Positions 12,772-24,031 of a stretch of 64,000 nucleotides of DNA are shown here, piece by piece; the first letter of the stretch is position 1, and every line of letters begins with the position of its first letter. Source of the stretch: Chelonoidis abingdonii (taxonomy: Eukaryota; Chordata; Testudines; Testudinidae). Both the position numbers and the translations under genes were made by a program. The stretch covers positions 41,696,149 through 41,760,148 of the forward strand of contig NC_133774.1 of the NCBI RefSeq assembly GCF_003597395.2. Direction: 5' to 3'. The notes beneath the pieces are model-generated. The model saw nothing but the letters and a program-made list of their open reading frames with translations. It was not told the DNA's origin and searched no databases.

Positions 12772-13228
12772 AGATTTGTCTACACCACACACTTCTTTTG
12801 GCAGTAGAGTGTGTAGAGTACATGTGCAAGTAGCCCCCCTAGCATGGGTATGCATATGGTGAAGTACTGCTTAGGGGAGAAGAGTAAAGCTATGCCTGAA
12901 GCCTATATACCCTACATGGCTCTGGTCACCCAAGCAGGGCCTCCCCATCTACACTGCTGGTTTTAGTAGCGTAGCGTCTTGCTGCCTTCCTGACGCTGGA
13001 GTCTTTCCCTGCAGTGAGAAGGGCTCAGGCAGGAGGGGAAGGCAGCAGCTAAAGGTTCTGCCAGCTCCCCACTTGCAAAGTTTTTCTCTGCTGCCTCCCC
13101 ACTGCCAGATCCTTTCACAGACACGTGTAGCTACACATTGAAGCATGGACGCAGCTTGCTTTGTACTGCAATATGTAGCTACACATACCCTATTTGCCGC
13201 TAACCCTGGTGTGCAGTGTAGACATAGC
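12772..13228. mobile_element. TTAA-flanked MITE (piggyBac-type target site)
   Basis: Left terminus AGATTTGTCTACAC and right terminus GTGTAGACATAGC are inverted copies sharing GTCTACAC. TTAA lies directly outside both ends (12768-12771 and 13229-13232), the target site typical of piggyBac-class transposons. The interior has no transposase. Class assignment rests on the target site and termini only. Confidence 0.55.
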
Positions 13229-13232
13229 TTAA

Positions 13233-13790
13233 GGTATTGATTTCAGACAGAGAGAAAGAGAGCTGCTGGCTAGACATTCCTAATGAGGTTTCATCAACTT
13301 TGGAATTCACCCCCTCCAACTGAACTCTGATCCAGAACAGCATAACCTACAAGGCACGCTAGGACGCTTCCTTTGGAGAGAATGTTTGAGGAGGGGCATG
13401 GAGTGGGTTTGTTTTTGGGAATTTGGGGAAGGGGAGTTTTTAATTTGGTTTGTATTATATCCTGCTGCCTGTTGTTGTTTGTAAGGAAGCAGGGAACGAA
13501 TGATCTGTTTTGGTTCTTAAAAGGTTGTATAATGTATATTTAATTGATGGCAAGGTGCTAAGAGCTTGGAATAGGAATTCTTTTATGTATCTTGTTTAAA
13601 TCTAAATAAATAAACCATAGCTATTTGATTTACAATGGGGATGCAATGCACTTGGTGCATTTCATGTAAAGTCTCTCTTTTAAAAAAAAAGCAATCTAAT
13701 AAGATTTATATTATACAGACATTTTTCCCCTTTCTAAAATGTATGAGCATCCTAAGATACACATACACTTTGAAAAGATTCACCTATTCT
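13233..13790. other. Anonymous non-coding stretch
   Basis: Nothing recognised. Confidence 0.4.
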
Positions 13791-13795
13791 ATGCT

Positions 13796-14775
13796 TGTCA
13801 TAAACAGATGGTTAAGGGTTAATGTTTCTTTTACCCGTAAAGGGTTAAGAAGCTCAGTAAACCTGGCTGACACCTAACCAGAGGACCAATAGGGGGACAA
13901 GATACTTTTAAATCTTGGTGGAGGGAATTCTTTGTTTGTGCTGTTTGTTTGGTTCGTTGTTCGCTCTTGGGGCTAAGAAGGACCAGACGTACACCCAGGC
14001 TTTCCCAATCTTTCTGAATCAGTCTTTCATGTTTCAAAATAGTAAGTAATAGCCAGGCAAGGTGGATTAGTCTTATGTTTGTTTCCTCAACTTGTAAATG
14101 GTGTTTCTGCTGGAAGGATTTTTACCTCTGTTTTCTGTAACTTTGAATCTCAGGCTAGGGTGCGGGGGGGGGGGTCCCTCTAGTCTATATGAATCTGAGT
14201 ACCCTGTAAAGCATTTTCCATCCTGATTTTACAGCGATGATTTTTACCTTTTCTTTCTTTAATTAAAAGCTTTCTTTTTAAGAACCTGATTGATTTTTCC
14301 TTGTTTTAGAATCCAAGGGATTGAGTCAAAACTCACCAGAGATTGGTGGGGGGAAAGGAGGGGGATGGTTAATTCCTCCTTGTTTTAAGATCCAAGGAGT
14401 TTGGATCGGTGTGAAGCTTTCCAAGGCAACCCAGGGAGGGGAAAGTCTAGGGGGAAAAGGAGGGGGATGGTTAATTCCTCTTTGTTTTAAGATCCCAGGA
14501 GTTTGGATCTGTGTAAGCCTCTCAAGGCAACCCAGGGAGGGGAGAGTCTGAGAGGAAAAAGAGAGGGATGGTTAATTTCTCCTTGTTTTAAGACCCAAGG
14601 GCTTTGGGTCTTGGGTTCCCCAGGGAAGGTTTTGGGGGAACAGAAAGTGTGCCAGGCACTAACTTCTGGCTGGTGGCAGTGTACCAGATTTAAGCTAATA
14701 ATTAAGCTTAAAAGTGATCATGCAGGTTCCCACTTTTTGAACTCTAAAGTTCAAAGTGGGGAAAAAACCTTGACA
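13796..14775 (+). mobile_element. Solo LTR (980 bp), endogenous-retrovirus-like
   Basis: Starts TGTCATAAACAGATGG and ends CTTGACA, so it has the TG...CA ends of an LTR. It is flanked by an exact 5-bp duplication ATGCT (13791-13795 and 14776-14780). A TTAATTAAAAGC stretch near 14260 may be the polyadenylation region. Its first about 100 bp align with the reverse complement of the end of the LTR at 52510-53480 (GTAAAGGGTTAA, then AGAGGACCAAT). No internal coding part is present, so it is a recombination-derived solo LTR. A tandem repeat fills its 3' half. The 5-bp duplication fits several LTR classes, so the exact class is open. Confidence 0.85.
14341..14625 (+). repeat. Three-copy, about 102-bp tandem repeat inside the solo LTR
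   Basis: The anchor GGGATGGTTAATT recurs at about 14362, 14464 and 14566, a spacing of about 102 and 101 bp. Between the anchors, TTGTTTTAAGATCC, then GAGTTTGGATC and CAAGGCAACCCAGGGAGGGG are repeated. The third unit is the most diverged. A chance open frame at 14321-14551 simply reflects the repetition. Confidence 0.85.
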
Positions 14776-14780
14776 ATGCT

Positions 14781-16792
14781 ATTAAATTTTAAAGTATGAT
14801 CTATTACGTCTATATAGTAAACTACAAAAACAATTTTTTTGTAGCACGTTGCATGGCAATTTAACTGTGCAACTCTCATTAATGCTCATGGATATTGTGC
14901 AGTTAAATCACACTGCACTGAAAATTCTATATACCCTTAAAGTGTCCTTTTGTTTTTGAACTGAGAAGGAGCTACTCTGGAGAGTAGGGGTGTATGTTTC
15001 AGTTAAAGGACAGCTTAGTTTAGATGTAAAGCCTGATTCTGATGTGCTAAACAACTCTACTTGTGTGAATATTCCAAATGAAATCAAAACATCCAGGACA
15101 GAAAAGGATTAGTAAATTAAATGACATGGGTCAGCCTAAATAAGGAGACTATTGTCCTTCACTGGGACTACTCACATGAGTAGTTACTTGTAACACTTTG
15201 CAGGATTTATTCCACAGTTTACACTAAGGCCATTTCTCTGATTCTCAGATATGAATTTATGAAATATGGGAGCAGAAGGGCAAGTTAGTCCTAACTTTGT
15301 CTGAACATGGCTATTTCAATTGCTAATCCTTTATTAACCTTTCTAATTGTGTTTTTTTTTTTTTTCGGTGGGAGAGGAAATGTGGGATATTTTATTATTT
15401 ACATCACATTTAGAACCAAATTGTGCACATGCAGTCCTATTGCTTTCATTAACTGAGGTCAGAGACTGGTGCCTAAAGTGTCCTGTCCTTTTGATATGGG
15501 ATGAGGAAAGGTATTTTCTGCATTCCCATTAATGCTTTGACCTTAAATGAGGATAGAGCTCATTGAGCTCTTATACTGTGGAAATCAGATTTCATGCAGA
15601 AACCCCTTTGATTTGGATGTAGCAGTATTGCTTTTGATACCAATTTCAATTAAGTACAGGCTGTTTCCTAGCTATTAAAAGGCATCAACTGAAATTAAAA
15701 TATGCATTTCTTCCCTAGCAGTGGCACCTTAAATACTTGTTGTTGAGTATGTACTGTAAGAACTTAATTTAAACGCCTGTTTTAGCTCTGGAATATCCAT
15801 CAAGATCCCAGAAAAAGAAGTGTAGGTATCTGGGTTAAAAATTATCTTGATCTATTGCATATGTATAGTAGTATATAGTGCAGACACACACTGATAAGGA
15901 TAATGGTTCTATTAAGAGTAGTAGCTGGCTTGTGTGTGCTGCTTTGTTCATGTTTCTAGCTGTGCAATAACTGCAAGCTCTAATGAAGCAGAACCACAGA
16001 GTAAAACAATGAGCCAAATCCTGCCTGTGGTGTCCTGGTGCACGTTGGGGGATGCCAGGTGGGAAGGGCAAAAGAAAGGGCAGAAAGGCAGCTGTATAGA
16101 GAGACACACATGAGTGTATCAGCAGAAAGTGCAGCCTAGAAATCTAGAAAAAGCTTAACAAGGGGCCCAACTGATGTATTTGGAACACCAGACTCCCAAC
16201 CTCCCCTATGTGTCCAGTTATGCACATATATGTGCTAGGGAGTGTGGAGAGGGAGCAAACAGCTCCTTTTCAGACCAGCTGGAAGCTGCCCCCCATCACA
16301 GATCCTCCCTCTCTTCTGCCTGTGTTTCAGTAGGAAAACTCAAATGCAGCTGGTACCATTCTGTTCTTTACCCACCTATTTAACGACCACTTTGCAAATG
16401 GCTGAGACTTTGTCCCATATTCGAAGGTGGGAAATTTGACACCTTCCTCATACTGGACAAAAAACCCATGAAACTTCTGCAGTATTCTGTTACTAAAATC
16501 CTCCCCTCAAATTGCAGCACTTGGTAACTTTAAACACGACTCCTGAGCAGCAGGTTATTTCTTTTGTAATTAGTCACAGAGAATAAATTGATAATTCCCA
16601 GCAGTGGAGTAAAGTAGAATCCAAGAAATTGTGAACCACTAATTTTGGATCCAAGAATTTGTGGGCTAGAAGCAGTCACCAGGGATTCATGGAGTCCTCC
16701 ATAGTGACTAGGGAGCAGTACTTACCACTGGCAGTGAGCCATGACTTTCAATAGCACTTTGAGTTGTGGTGTGAGATCTTATCTTTAGATTG
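14781..16792. other. Anonymous non-coding stretch
   Basis: AT-rich. A short degenerate palindromic element near 15170-15230 (ACTACTCACATGAGTAGT) resembles the one at 40195-40275. No gene signature. Confidence 0.4.
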
Positions 16793-16800
16793 GCTCCATC

Positions 16801-16912
16801 CAGGGCTTTGGAGCTGTGCTCCGGTTCCGCTTCAGCTCCAGGCAAAAACCTGCAGTTCCGCTGCTCTGGAGCTGCTCTGCACTCCAGCTCCAGGCTCTGC
16901 TCCAAAGCCCTG
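16801..16912. mobile_element. 112-bp hAT-type MITE
   Basis: Inverted ends CAGGGCTTTGGAGC and GCTCCAAAGCCCTG are perfect over 14 bp. Flanks GCTCCATC (16793-16800) and GCTTCATC (16913-16920) match at 7 of 8. The interior is built of GGAGC/GCTCC-rich repeats. Confidence 0.87.
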
Positions 16913-16920
16913 GCTTCATC

Positions 16921-17913
16921 CACTATTTTGGCTTAATCCCTGCCTGGTAATTCCTTTTAATTGGCATCAGCTAGCATCTTCCTGAGATCAATGAAAGCAT
17001 ATTACACGTGAAAATGATTTATCTGTAGTAATTTCATTAACTTCATTAAGCTCTTATAGCCATGTAGTGACATCAGAAGTCAAAACATTACACCTTGGTG
17101 AAACTAAAACTACAGAAGACAACGCTATAGAAAACTCCAGTCTGCTGGGGCACCTTGATGATAAAATGAGAGAACTGAAATAATTACAGCCACTAAGATG
17201 ATGGTGCCTCTGATGAATCTCTGTGGCTGCCAGAATGACTAGTTCTTTCTAGTTTGTCTCATGTCCCTGTATCTTAATTTTTAATTAATTTTTTTAAATT
17301 ACAGAATAACTTATTTATGTGCTTTAATATATTTTTGTTTGCTTTATTTAATAATGAATAGCTCTGGAGTGAAATTCACATGTGGGGCTTTGCTGCCATT
17401 CATAAACCATTTCAGTAGCGGTTCTGCAGAGTCCCTTGAGTGAAGTATAATTTTATCTCCAATCCATGGCCCCTTATTATCCTCTGTTGTAAATTAAATG
17501 TTTCAATGCAGGTGGTTTTTAACTCACTTCATTAGAGTTTAAGACTAGATGCTGCATTCTCAAGGAATCTAAGTCACAAAAATGTTACTCCAGATTGTGT
17601 CTTCATTAGAGCTCAAGATAAATAGAATAATGCCTATTCACTGCTTGAAGGGGAAACCATCATGGAAAACCCTCTTGATTCAAGAAACAATTTTGGTATA
17701 ACTCAGTTGCTGGTATTCTTCCCTTAAATCAGTATACACTAACCTTCCAGCACTATGCTTTTAAAGGTTCTGGACCAAATCATCAGCTGGTGTAAATCTG
17801 CAAAGTCCCATTTAAATCTTTTGGATGAGATGAAGACTGAGGTCCCACACTGTTGTCACTATAGATCCAAGGCATTTTGCCAAGAGTAAGGGATACTAGA
17901 TTAGGTCTTGATA
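16921..17913. other. Anonymous non-coding stretch
   Basis: A weak trace of an old palindromic repeat at 17768-17830 (CAGCTGGTGTAAATCTGC), otherwise nothing recognised. Confidence 0.4.
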
Positions 17914-17926
17914 TATTTTCAATTGA

Positions 17927-18132
17927 TCAGAGGGGTAGCCGTGTTAGTCTGGATCTGTAAAAAGCAACAATGGGTCCTATGGCACCTTAAAGACAAACAG
18001 ATGTATTGGAGCATAAGCCTTCATGGGTGAATACTCACTTCATCAGATGCATGTGAAGTGGGTATTTACCCATGAAAGCTTATGCTCCAATACATCTGTT
18101 AGTCTTTAAGGTGCCACAGGACTCACTGTTGC
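17927..18132. mobile_element. Penelope-like element, short inverted-pair copy
   Basis: Starts TCAGAGGGGTAGCCGTG (minus orientation of the PLE 3' terminus) and turns over near 18050 into a plus-orientation copy. It is flanked by a 13-bp duplication TATTTTCAATTGA at 17914-17926 and 18133-18145. Both arms keep the hammerhead-like segment. The left arm has CTGATGA (minus strand, 18040-18046) but GAAG in place of GAAA. The right arm keeps GAAA near 18073 but has lost the CUGANGA box at the junction. Confidence 0.85.
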
Positions 18133-18145
18133 TATTTTCAATTGA

Positions 18146-18504
18146 GATTATAATGTCTTGCCCAGTGAAATTCAAACTGCCAGTGAATACTATATTATAC
18201 TTTTCCTTCACTAAACTGTTGCATTTGTTTCCCAGTGACAAGCAGCTACATTTCAGTAGTGGGTGAACTGATTCCTATATATGTGTGATGTACTTACATT
18301 CAGGGTATGAATTAAATTCTCAAAAATCTAGAAAGGTGAAATATCAGGTTCAATGTACAGTTTCTTACTGCAGTGTGATCACAGGTTCTTAGAAACACAT
18401 GAGTTTGGGAGGGGAGAGGGACAGGTATTTAAAAATTATATGCTCACATTCCTAAACTCTAATATGACTGAACAATTTAAAGAGAACTGTGGCTATTAAT
18501 AACA
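18146..18504. other. Anonymous AT-rich stretch between two PLE fragments
   Basis: Nothing recognised. Confidence 0.4.
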
Positions 18505-18513
18505 CCTTCTATT

Positions 18514-18611
18514 AAAGTAACCAAGAGTCCTGTGGCACCTTTTGTCTATAAGGTGCCACAGTACTCTTTGCTGCTTTTACAGATCCAGACTAACACGGCT
18601 ACCCCTCTGAT
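18514..18611. mobile_element. Penelope-like element, shortest inverted-pair copy
   Basis: The left arm GAGTCCTGTGGCACCTT is followed after a few bases by its inverted partner AAGGTGCCACAGTACTC and then the PLE terminus through TAACACGGCTACCCCTCTGA. The insertion site is marked by a 9-bp repeat CCTTCTATT (18505-18513 and 18612-18620). The hammerhead-like segment is missing from both arms, because the turnover point lies nearer the terminus than in the other copies. Confidence 0.78.
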
Positions 18612-18620
18612 CCTTCTATT

Positions 18621-20476
18621 TAGCAGCCATACTACTTTCAGTTCTTCCAAGTAAGGCAAGAGTGTACCCTCTTGGGTTTTGCTCATCTTTGAAGATATAT
18701 GTAGCAGAACAGGATTAGAAGTACCTGAGTTTTAGTCCTCTCTGACGAGAGGAATTTGTAGCATTTGGATTTTTTCTCTTCTAAGGTCTTTGGGATTCAG
18801 ATTGGTGCCAGCTGAGACTGTGGCTGCCTACCATAAATCTAGCTGGTAAGGTGGCTTTGCAGCTAAATTCCTGGCACTACAGGAAAATTGGTCCATTAAC
18901 GATAAATGATCTAGCAAAAAATATTTTAAAATGCCTTCTATTTTTGCTTGATATGTTTTGATAGGGAAGCAGACCTGGCTAACATGCCATGTTCCCTGGT
19001 TCTGGTTAACTCAGGGAAATAAAGGCAGTGGTTTGTGATTTATTAGTGGCAGTGGACTTACTATCTGCCCCTCTTTGGGCTAATCAATGTGTAGGGTCTT
19101 TAACCTCTAAAAGAGGATTTTTAGTTTGTGGTTCATAGACCCATAGAGTCATTGGATAATTATGCTTGAATTCACCAAACAAAATCTTCTAAAATCTTGA
19201 AGAGCTGCCATTTCCACCTGCAGAAGGTGAGTTAAAAGAACTTGAAGATTCTTTGAAAAGGAATCTGAATGTAGTTTTTGTATGTAATTATGGATGGGAC
19301 TGGTAGCATCACCTCTTATTAAGGTTGCCGAGCACTTCCCATTATAAGATCATGTTTTAAGCATCTTACAATTTTGCCAAACTTTAGTGGTTGGGCGGTA
19401 ATTTTCCATGCTGGGTGTCTTCCGCAGGGTGAATTATTTTTGAAATTTTCAATTAAAATGGTCCAGCCATTCCTAAGAACTATGCTAGGGAAAAATAAAT
19501 TGTTTCGGCTGTTAAATGCTGGTGACCTTTTCTTTGAAAATGTCAAAAAAACCCATGCTTTGGAGCAGTGACTTGAAATTTGGTGCGGAGATGGACTTTG
19601 CATCAGGGATGATGTCTTTTGCCATCCCTTTGAAAATCCTCCCAAAATTGTCCAAGTAAAGCCTCTGAAAAATCAGTTTACACATGCTCAGTGTAGACTT
19701 CTTAAATTTTAGCACCTAAATTTCCCAAAGATTCAGCTGCATTGAGCATGCTCCATCCTGGGGCTAAGGAAGATTTCCCTGCAATTGCAGTTCTGAGATG
19801 CTGCCCCTGCTGGACCCAATAGGAAAGAGGAAGAAAATGCCTGATCTGAATATACAGGAATAAGAATTGGACCTGGGGAGAAGAAGAACAGATCTATTGA
19901 GGAGCCAAATCTGACTCACTGGGCAAAAGGACTGCAACAAGGAGCTGGGGCTGGAATGGTGACATTGGACAAGGGGACTGGAAGGAAGATTGGGATAAGA
20001 GCATGTGGAGAGGCAATTGAAGGAAGCAAGTGTATGGGGGAGAGAGACTGATCAGGTAAGGAGCCAGGAAGCATGGATCTAGCACTGGACTGGGCAAGGA
20101 GATATAGATTGGGACTGGGGGTCCAGATGGGGAAAACTCAGATTGGGATGAGAAGCAGAGACTTGTCCTGGTTAGGTGAGGAGAATGGAACTGAGACAGA
20201 GCCAGGGGTGGAGAAGAGAAGGAATAAGACAGGGATAAGTTGGAGGTGATAGGGCAAAAAGAGTCAAGTTTGGGTGGTGGTAGAGAAACAAGCTGAAGGA
20301 TTTGTGCCCACTAGAGAATGCTCCCTTCCAAAGCCGGGATGGAACCCAAGATCCCTGTGTCTCACAATTCCTCTGCTGTCAGCAAATATCTATGAAAGCC
20401 ACTGGGAAAGTGCCCCATCCTTCTCTAGTGCTGGTCCACATAGAGGATAATGACCTACTAGTGCTATCAATTACTC
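18621..20476. other. Anonymous stretch with possible unidentified old repeat
   Basis: 19320-19760 has the look of an old dispersed repeat, with open frames on both strands but no motif. 19860-20260 is purine-rich with GGACTGGG-like and GGAGAAGAG-like irregular repeats. No gene is supported. Confidence 0.35.
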
Positions 20477-20477
20477 T

Positions 20478-20530
20478 GATAGCTCAAGAGGCAGAGGCTG
20501 TGTGGTGGATCTAAAGGTTCAAATCCTGCT
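20478..20530 (+). repeat. tRNA-like pol III box pair (pseudogene or SINE head)
   Basis: TAGCTCAAGAGGC near 20480 resembles a tRNA A box, and GGTTCAAATCC at 20516-20526 is a good B box at about tRNA spacing. The acceptor stem does not close and I see no anticodon arm that pairs well, so this is a tRNA-derived fragment and not a functional tRNA. Confidence 0.4.
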
Positions 20531-20619
20531 GATTACCCATGTTGGTATCAATATGATACCATGTAATGGAATAGCTGATTTTTTTCAGATCTTTTAAAAG
20601 TCTGGGAAATGTTAAAAGA

Positions 20620-20710
20620 AAGTTGTTAAGCTTGCAAAGTCAAGTACTCAAAAGTTGGGAAATGCCAGAATTAAGGTTGCAGAGGCCCTCTTACACATAT
20701 CCGTTATGAG
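20620..20710 (-). repeat. Unnamed dispersed repeat, copy 1
   Basis: The reverse complement contains CCCAACTTTTGAGTACTTGA preceded by TTAATTCTGG. This aligns with the plus-strand copies at 22985-23190 and 61425-61965. I do not recognise the family. Confidence 0.5.
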
Positions 20711-20899
20711 ACCGTCTTTAAATCCTTTATCACATACTGTTTTACCACAGGAGTCCTGCCTCATTCAGTGCACAGGATGAACCTGCTCAGGAGATGAAAC
20801 AGGATTGTCTACTAAGGGAGGCTGTTTTTCTCTGAGTGATTGTTATAGGTGTGTCCATCTTGTACACTGGTGACTAAGATTTTTCCCTAGTGATATGCA

Positions 20900-22372
20900 T
20901 GGGTTGGACACACATTTGTCCTGCCTCTCCTTGTGCCTGGACCCCAGGGTATAAAGGGTGGAGCTGACCCATCCCTCCTTCATTTCCTTCTTTCTGGCTG
21001 TGGTCAGTTGCAGCACATTTCTATACTTTAGTACAGTCTTTGTCTTTAAAAATGTGTATATACCTGGATGATTGGTTGATACTGGGCCTCTCCAGTCAGC
21101 ATCCATGGAATACTCCATCTGTTCATCTGCTTACGCCTGATAAGCAGGGAAGAATCTATCCTATCACTACTTTAAAGAATAGAGTTTACAGGCACTGTCT
21201 TAGACTCAACTTTGGCCAAGGCATATCTGCCAGAAGCCAGATTTCTGGTTCTCTGGACCTCTGTGCAACCTCTCAAGAAACAGCCACAAACCAGAAAATG
21301 GCACTGTCTGAGGATCCTGGGTACATGGGCATTTGCACATATGTAATGCAATATGCCAGGCTCCATTCCTGGTGCATGCAGGCATGGCTAAGGTATGTCT
21401 TCTGTCCATGGATACAGATGGAAACGCTTCTTGCCACAGTTGACAGGTTGCCACAAAGTGTCTATTATGCAGTCTTCAGTTCAGAAGATTTTGGACTATC
21501 CTTTGCATCTGAAAGAGTCAGGTCTGACAATCAATTTGATTAAGGTGCATCTGGCTGCAATTTCAGCATTTCACCCTCATAATGACTATTTTCACTAATC
21601 CCGTAGCAACCAGGTTCCTAAATGGATTGGACAGGCTTTTCCAACCAATTTGGGACCCAGTCCTACCTTGGGACTTGAATTTAGTTCTGTCAGAATTTAT
21701 AGCACTTCCATTCATGCCCTGAGCCTCTTGCTCAATGTTACATCTTTTGACTAAGGTGGCCTTTATAGTAGCCATCACCACTGTGAGAAGACTAGGGAAA
21801 TTGCATGCTCTGATAACTGATCTTCCTTATACAGTATTCTACAAGTATCGGTGCAGCTTAGTCCTCCTGCTTCATTTCTATCCAAAGTAGTGTCTGACTT
21901 CCATCTCAGTCAACCAGTATACTTAATGGTCTTTTTCCAAAGCTGCATGCTCATAAAGCTGGACAAAAGCTGCGTATGCTAGATATGTGTTGAGCTCTGA
22001 CTTTTTCCCTGGACAGAATAAAGCCTGTTTTTCGTTTCTTCTCAACTCTTTGCTTCCTATGTGGGGAGAATGAGAGGTTCTCCTGTGACAAAACAGACTG
22101 TCTAAATGGATTACTAGCTTCAGTCTATCTCTAGGAGATTCCAGTAAGAAGGAACTGAAGGCAGGGTGCTGCGACTCCTCCCTTTGTATCCCTCTGTTCC
22201 AGGGACAAGGGGAGGCAGTGTGCAGGTGTAGCTACCCCATGGGTATTGCAAGGGAGAGACTCCAGCACCAGTGCATGAGACATGTACACTCCTACACTGG
22301 AATGAATCTATGCAAAACATTGCAAAGAACATCAGTTATGATGAGAAGTTAAGTAACTGTTTTTTGTCTCTT
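20900..22372 (+). mobile_element. DIRS-type tyrosine-recombinase retrotransposon relic
   Basis: The frame at 21040-21543 begins with a reverse transcriptase active-site motif YLDDWLI (YLDD codons at 21061-21072), the form characteristic of DIRS elements. Further on, the sequence LIKVHLAAISAFHP (about 21537-21578) and AITTVRRLGKLHAL (21771-21812) matches the DIRS tyrosine recombinase, the latter being the box that holds a catalytic Arg. Frames are broken by stops and the RT is heavily deleted between YLDD and the recombinase. The upstream GGGTATAAAGGGTGGAGC (about 20948) and downstream CTACACTGGAATGAAT (about 22292) look like DIRS terminal regions. It integrated by recombinase rather than integrase, so no target duplication is expected. 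Non-functional. Confidence 0.8.
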
Positions 22373-22719
22373 GGATCCTTGCTTCATTTCTTACAGAAGT
22401 TAGGAAGATGTGCACTGAGAGAGGCAGGAGATTGCAGGAAGAGAAAGGATGGTCTTCTAGTTAAGGCAGTTGAAAGCTTCCCTGGAGAACAGGATTCTCT
22501 ACCTGCCTTTGCCTCAGAGTTCCTGTAAGATGCTGGGCAAGTCATTTAAACCAGACTTTTCAGAGGTGGTCACTAATTGTGTGTTCCATCCAGAACCCAG
22601 AAAAATGAGGGAAGACCTGGGGTGTGATTTGCAGAAGTGCTGAACACACATAAAGTGCTATATAATGCTAAGTGCTCTGAAAAGTCAGGTCTTAAGCATC
22701 TTGTATTGGACACCCAAAG

Positions 22720-22865
22720 TTAGTGGATACCTTTTGAGCTTAGTCTCTCTGTGCCTCAGTTCTCCATCAGTAAGATGAAAATAATAGCACCCTCTCACCT
22801 AACAGGGGTGGTGTGAAAAGACATTAATTAATATTTGGGAACCACTCCAATACTACAGTGTTGAG
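22720..22865 (+). repeat. MIR/CORE-SINE-like fragment
   Basis: CTCTCTGTGCCTCAGTTCTC, followed by ATCAGTAAGATGAAAATAAT and then TTAATTAATATTTG, is the conserved MIR core and 3' segment in plus orientation, diverged and lacking the tRNA-like head. Confidence 0.65.
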
Positions 22866-22984
22866 CGTGTATAGGAAAGCCCATGAGGCAACTAATAACT
22901 CTGCCTTCATAGCAGAGTTTGTATAGTGTGCAGTAAGTAAGGCCTAGGACCATACTAAATAATGAGGAGAAAACACATTATTGA

Positions 22985-23190
22985 ATAGCTGCTCGTTAAG
23001 TCCGCACCATGCATTGAATGAGGCAGGAGTCCTGGAAAAAATAGTATGTTATCATGTAATTTAAAAGCTGTAACATAATATATACGCAGAAGGGGGCTGA
23101 ATTAGGATTGAGTGGGCAATCTTAATTCTAGCAATTCGTAACTTTTGAGTGCTTGACTTTGCAACCTTAAAGTTCTTTTACCATAGTTTT
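22985..23190 (+). repeat. Unnamed dispersed repeat, copy 2
   Basis: Shares GAATGAGGCAG and a TCCTGGAAAAAATAGTATG-like segment with 61427-61470, and TAACTTTTGAGTGCTTGACT with the other two copies. It is non-coding, and the family is not recognised. Confidence 0.5.
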
Positions 23191-24023
23191 TTGTGTGCTC
23201 ATTTTCCTATGCCATAATTTGGCCCCTTGTGTATATGCATTATGATACACTTAGTTCTCAGTAGCTACTAGAGTTGAAGTTGTGCTGCACTTTCCAACAG
23301 CAGGTGAAACTCCTCTGATGGTTGTTTCCCTACAATAAGGCAAGAAAGCCATTATAATTAAACCCCTACAGGAAAAAAAAATGGTTGTGACGGGACTAAT
23401 AATGTTGACTTTGCTTCTGAAATTAGTGGCAGGGAGTGTAACACAGGTGACATTGAGAGTTCGACATGGTGGATCATTTTAAAAAAGTCTAATCATCACC
23501 ATCGTATCCAGGCCATTACCTAAGCCCTCTCTGCTTATCCGTTAGGTTTCAGAAATGATTGCCCAATTTCACAGCTTTTTAATGAGGATTTTATTGCTGA
23601 TATGTTCTTTGAATCATGGCATTTTCTCATGAACATTTTCAACCTTGCTTCTAATGTTTCACAAAGCAAAAATAGGCAATTTTACACAGGGTTAGATTCT
23701 TGGTTTTTTTAAAGGCAAAACCAAGATTGTTTCGTTCTGCTGTGGGAAAATATCTGGGGTGATTGAGGTTTTCTTTCTATTTTTAAAGCGGGCAAAATGT
23801 ATTTTGAAGTAGAGATAACAAACTTGCTAAGTGGTTCTCCCCATAAGAAATTTAGTAAAGAAAAGTACTGGCTGGTGGTAGATTCATATCAAATCACTTC
23901 ATAGACTTTAATTTTAGTGCAGTATGTTTAGAAATCTGGGGTGAGATATCAGATGCAAGAGCTAAAAACCTTCATCAGTGGTACTTTCATCCAGGCATTC
24001 AGAATGTTATTATACTCATCATA
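23191..24023. other. Anonymous AT-rich stretch
   Basis: No gene, RNA or repeat identified. Confidence 0.4.
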
Positions 24024-24031
24024 ATTACAAG

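Noticed and set aside
14341..14625. Three-unit tandem repeat considered as a satellite or CRISPR array
   Set aside because: Units are contiguous without spacers and lie wholly inside an LTR with target duplication.
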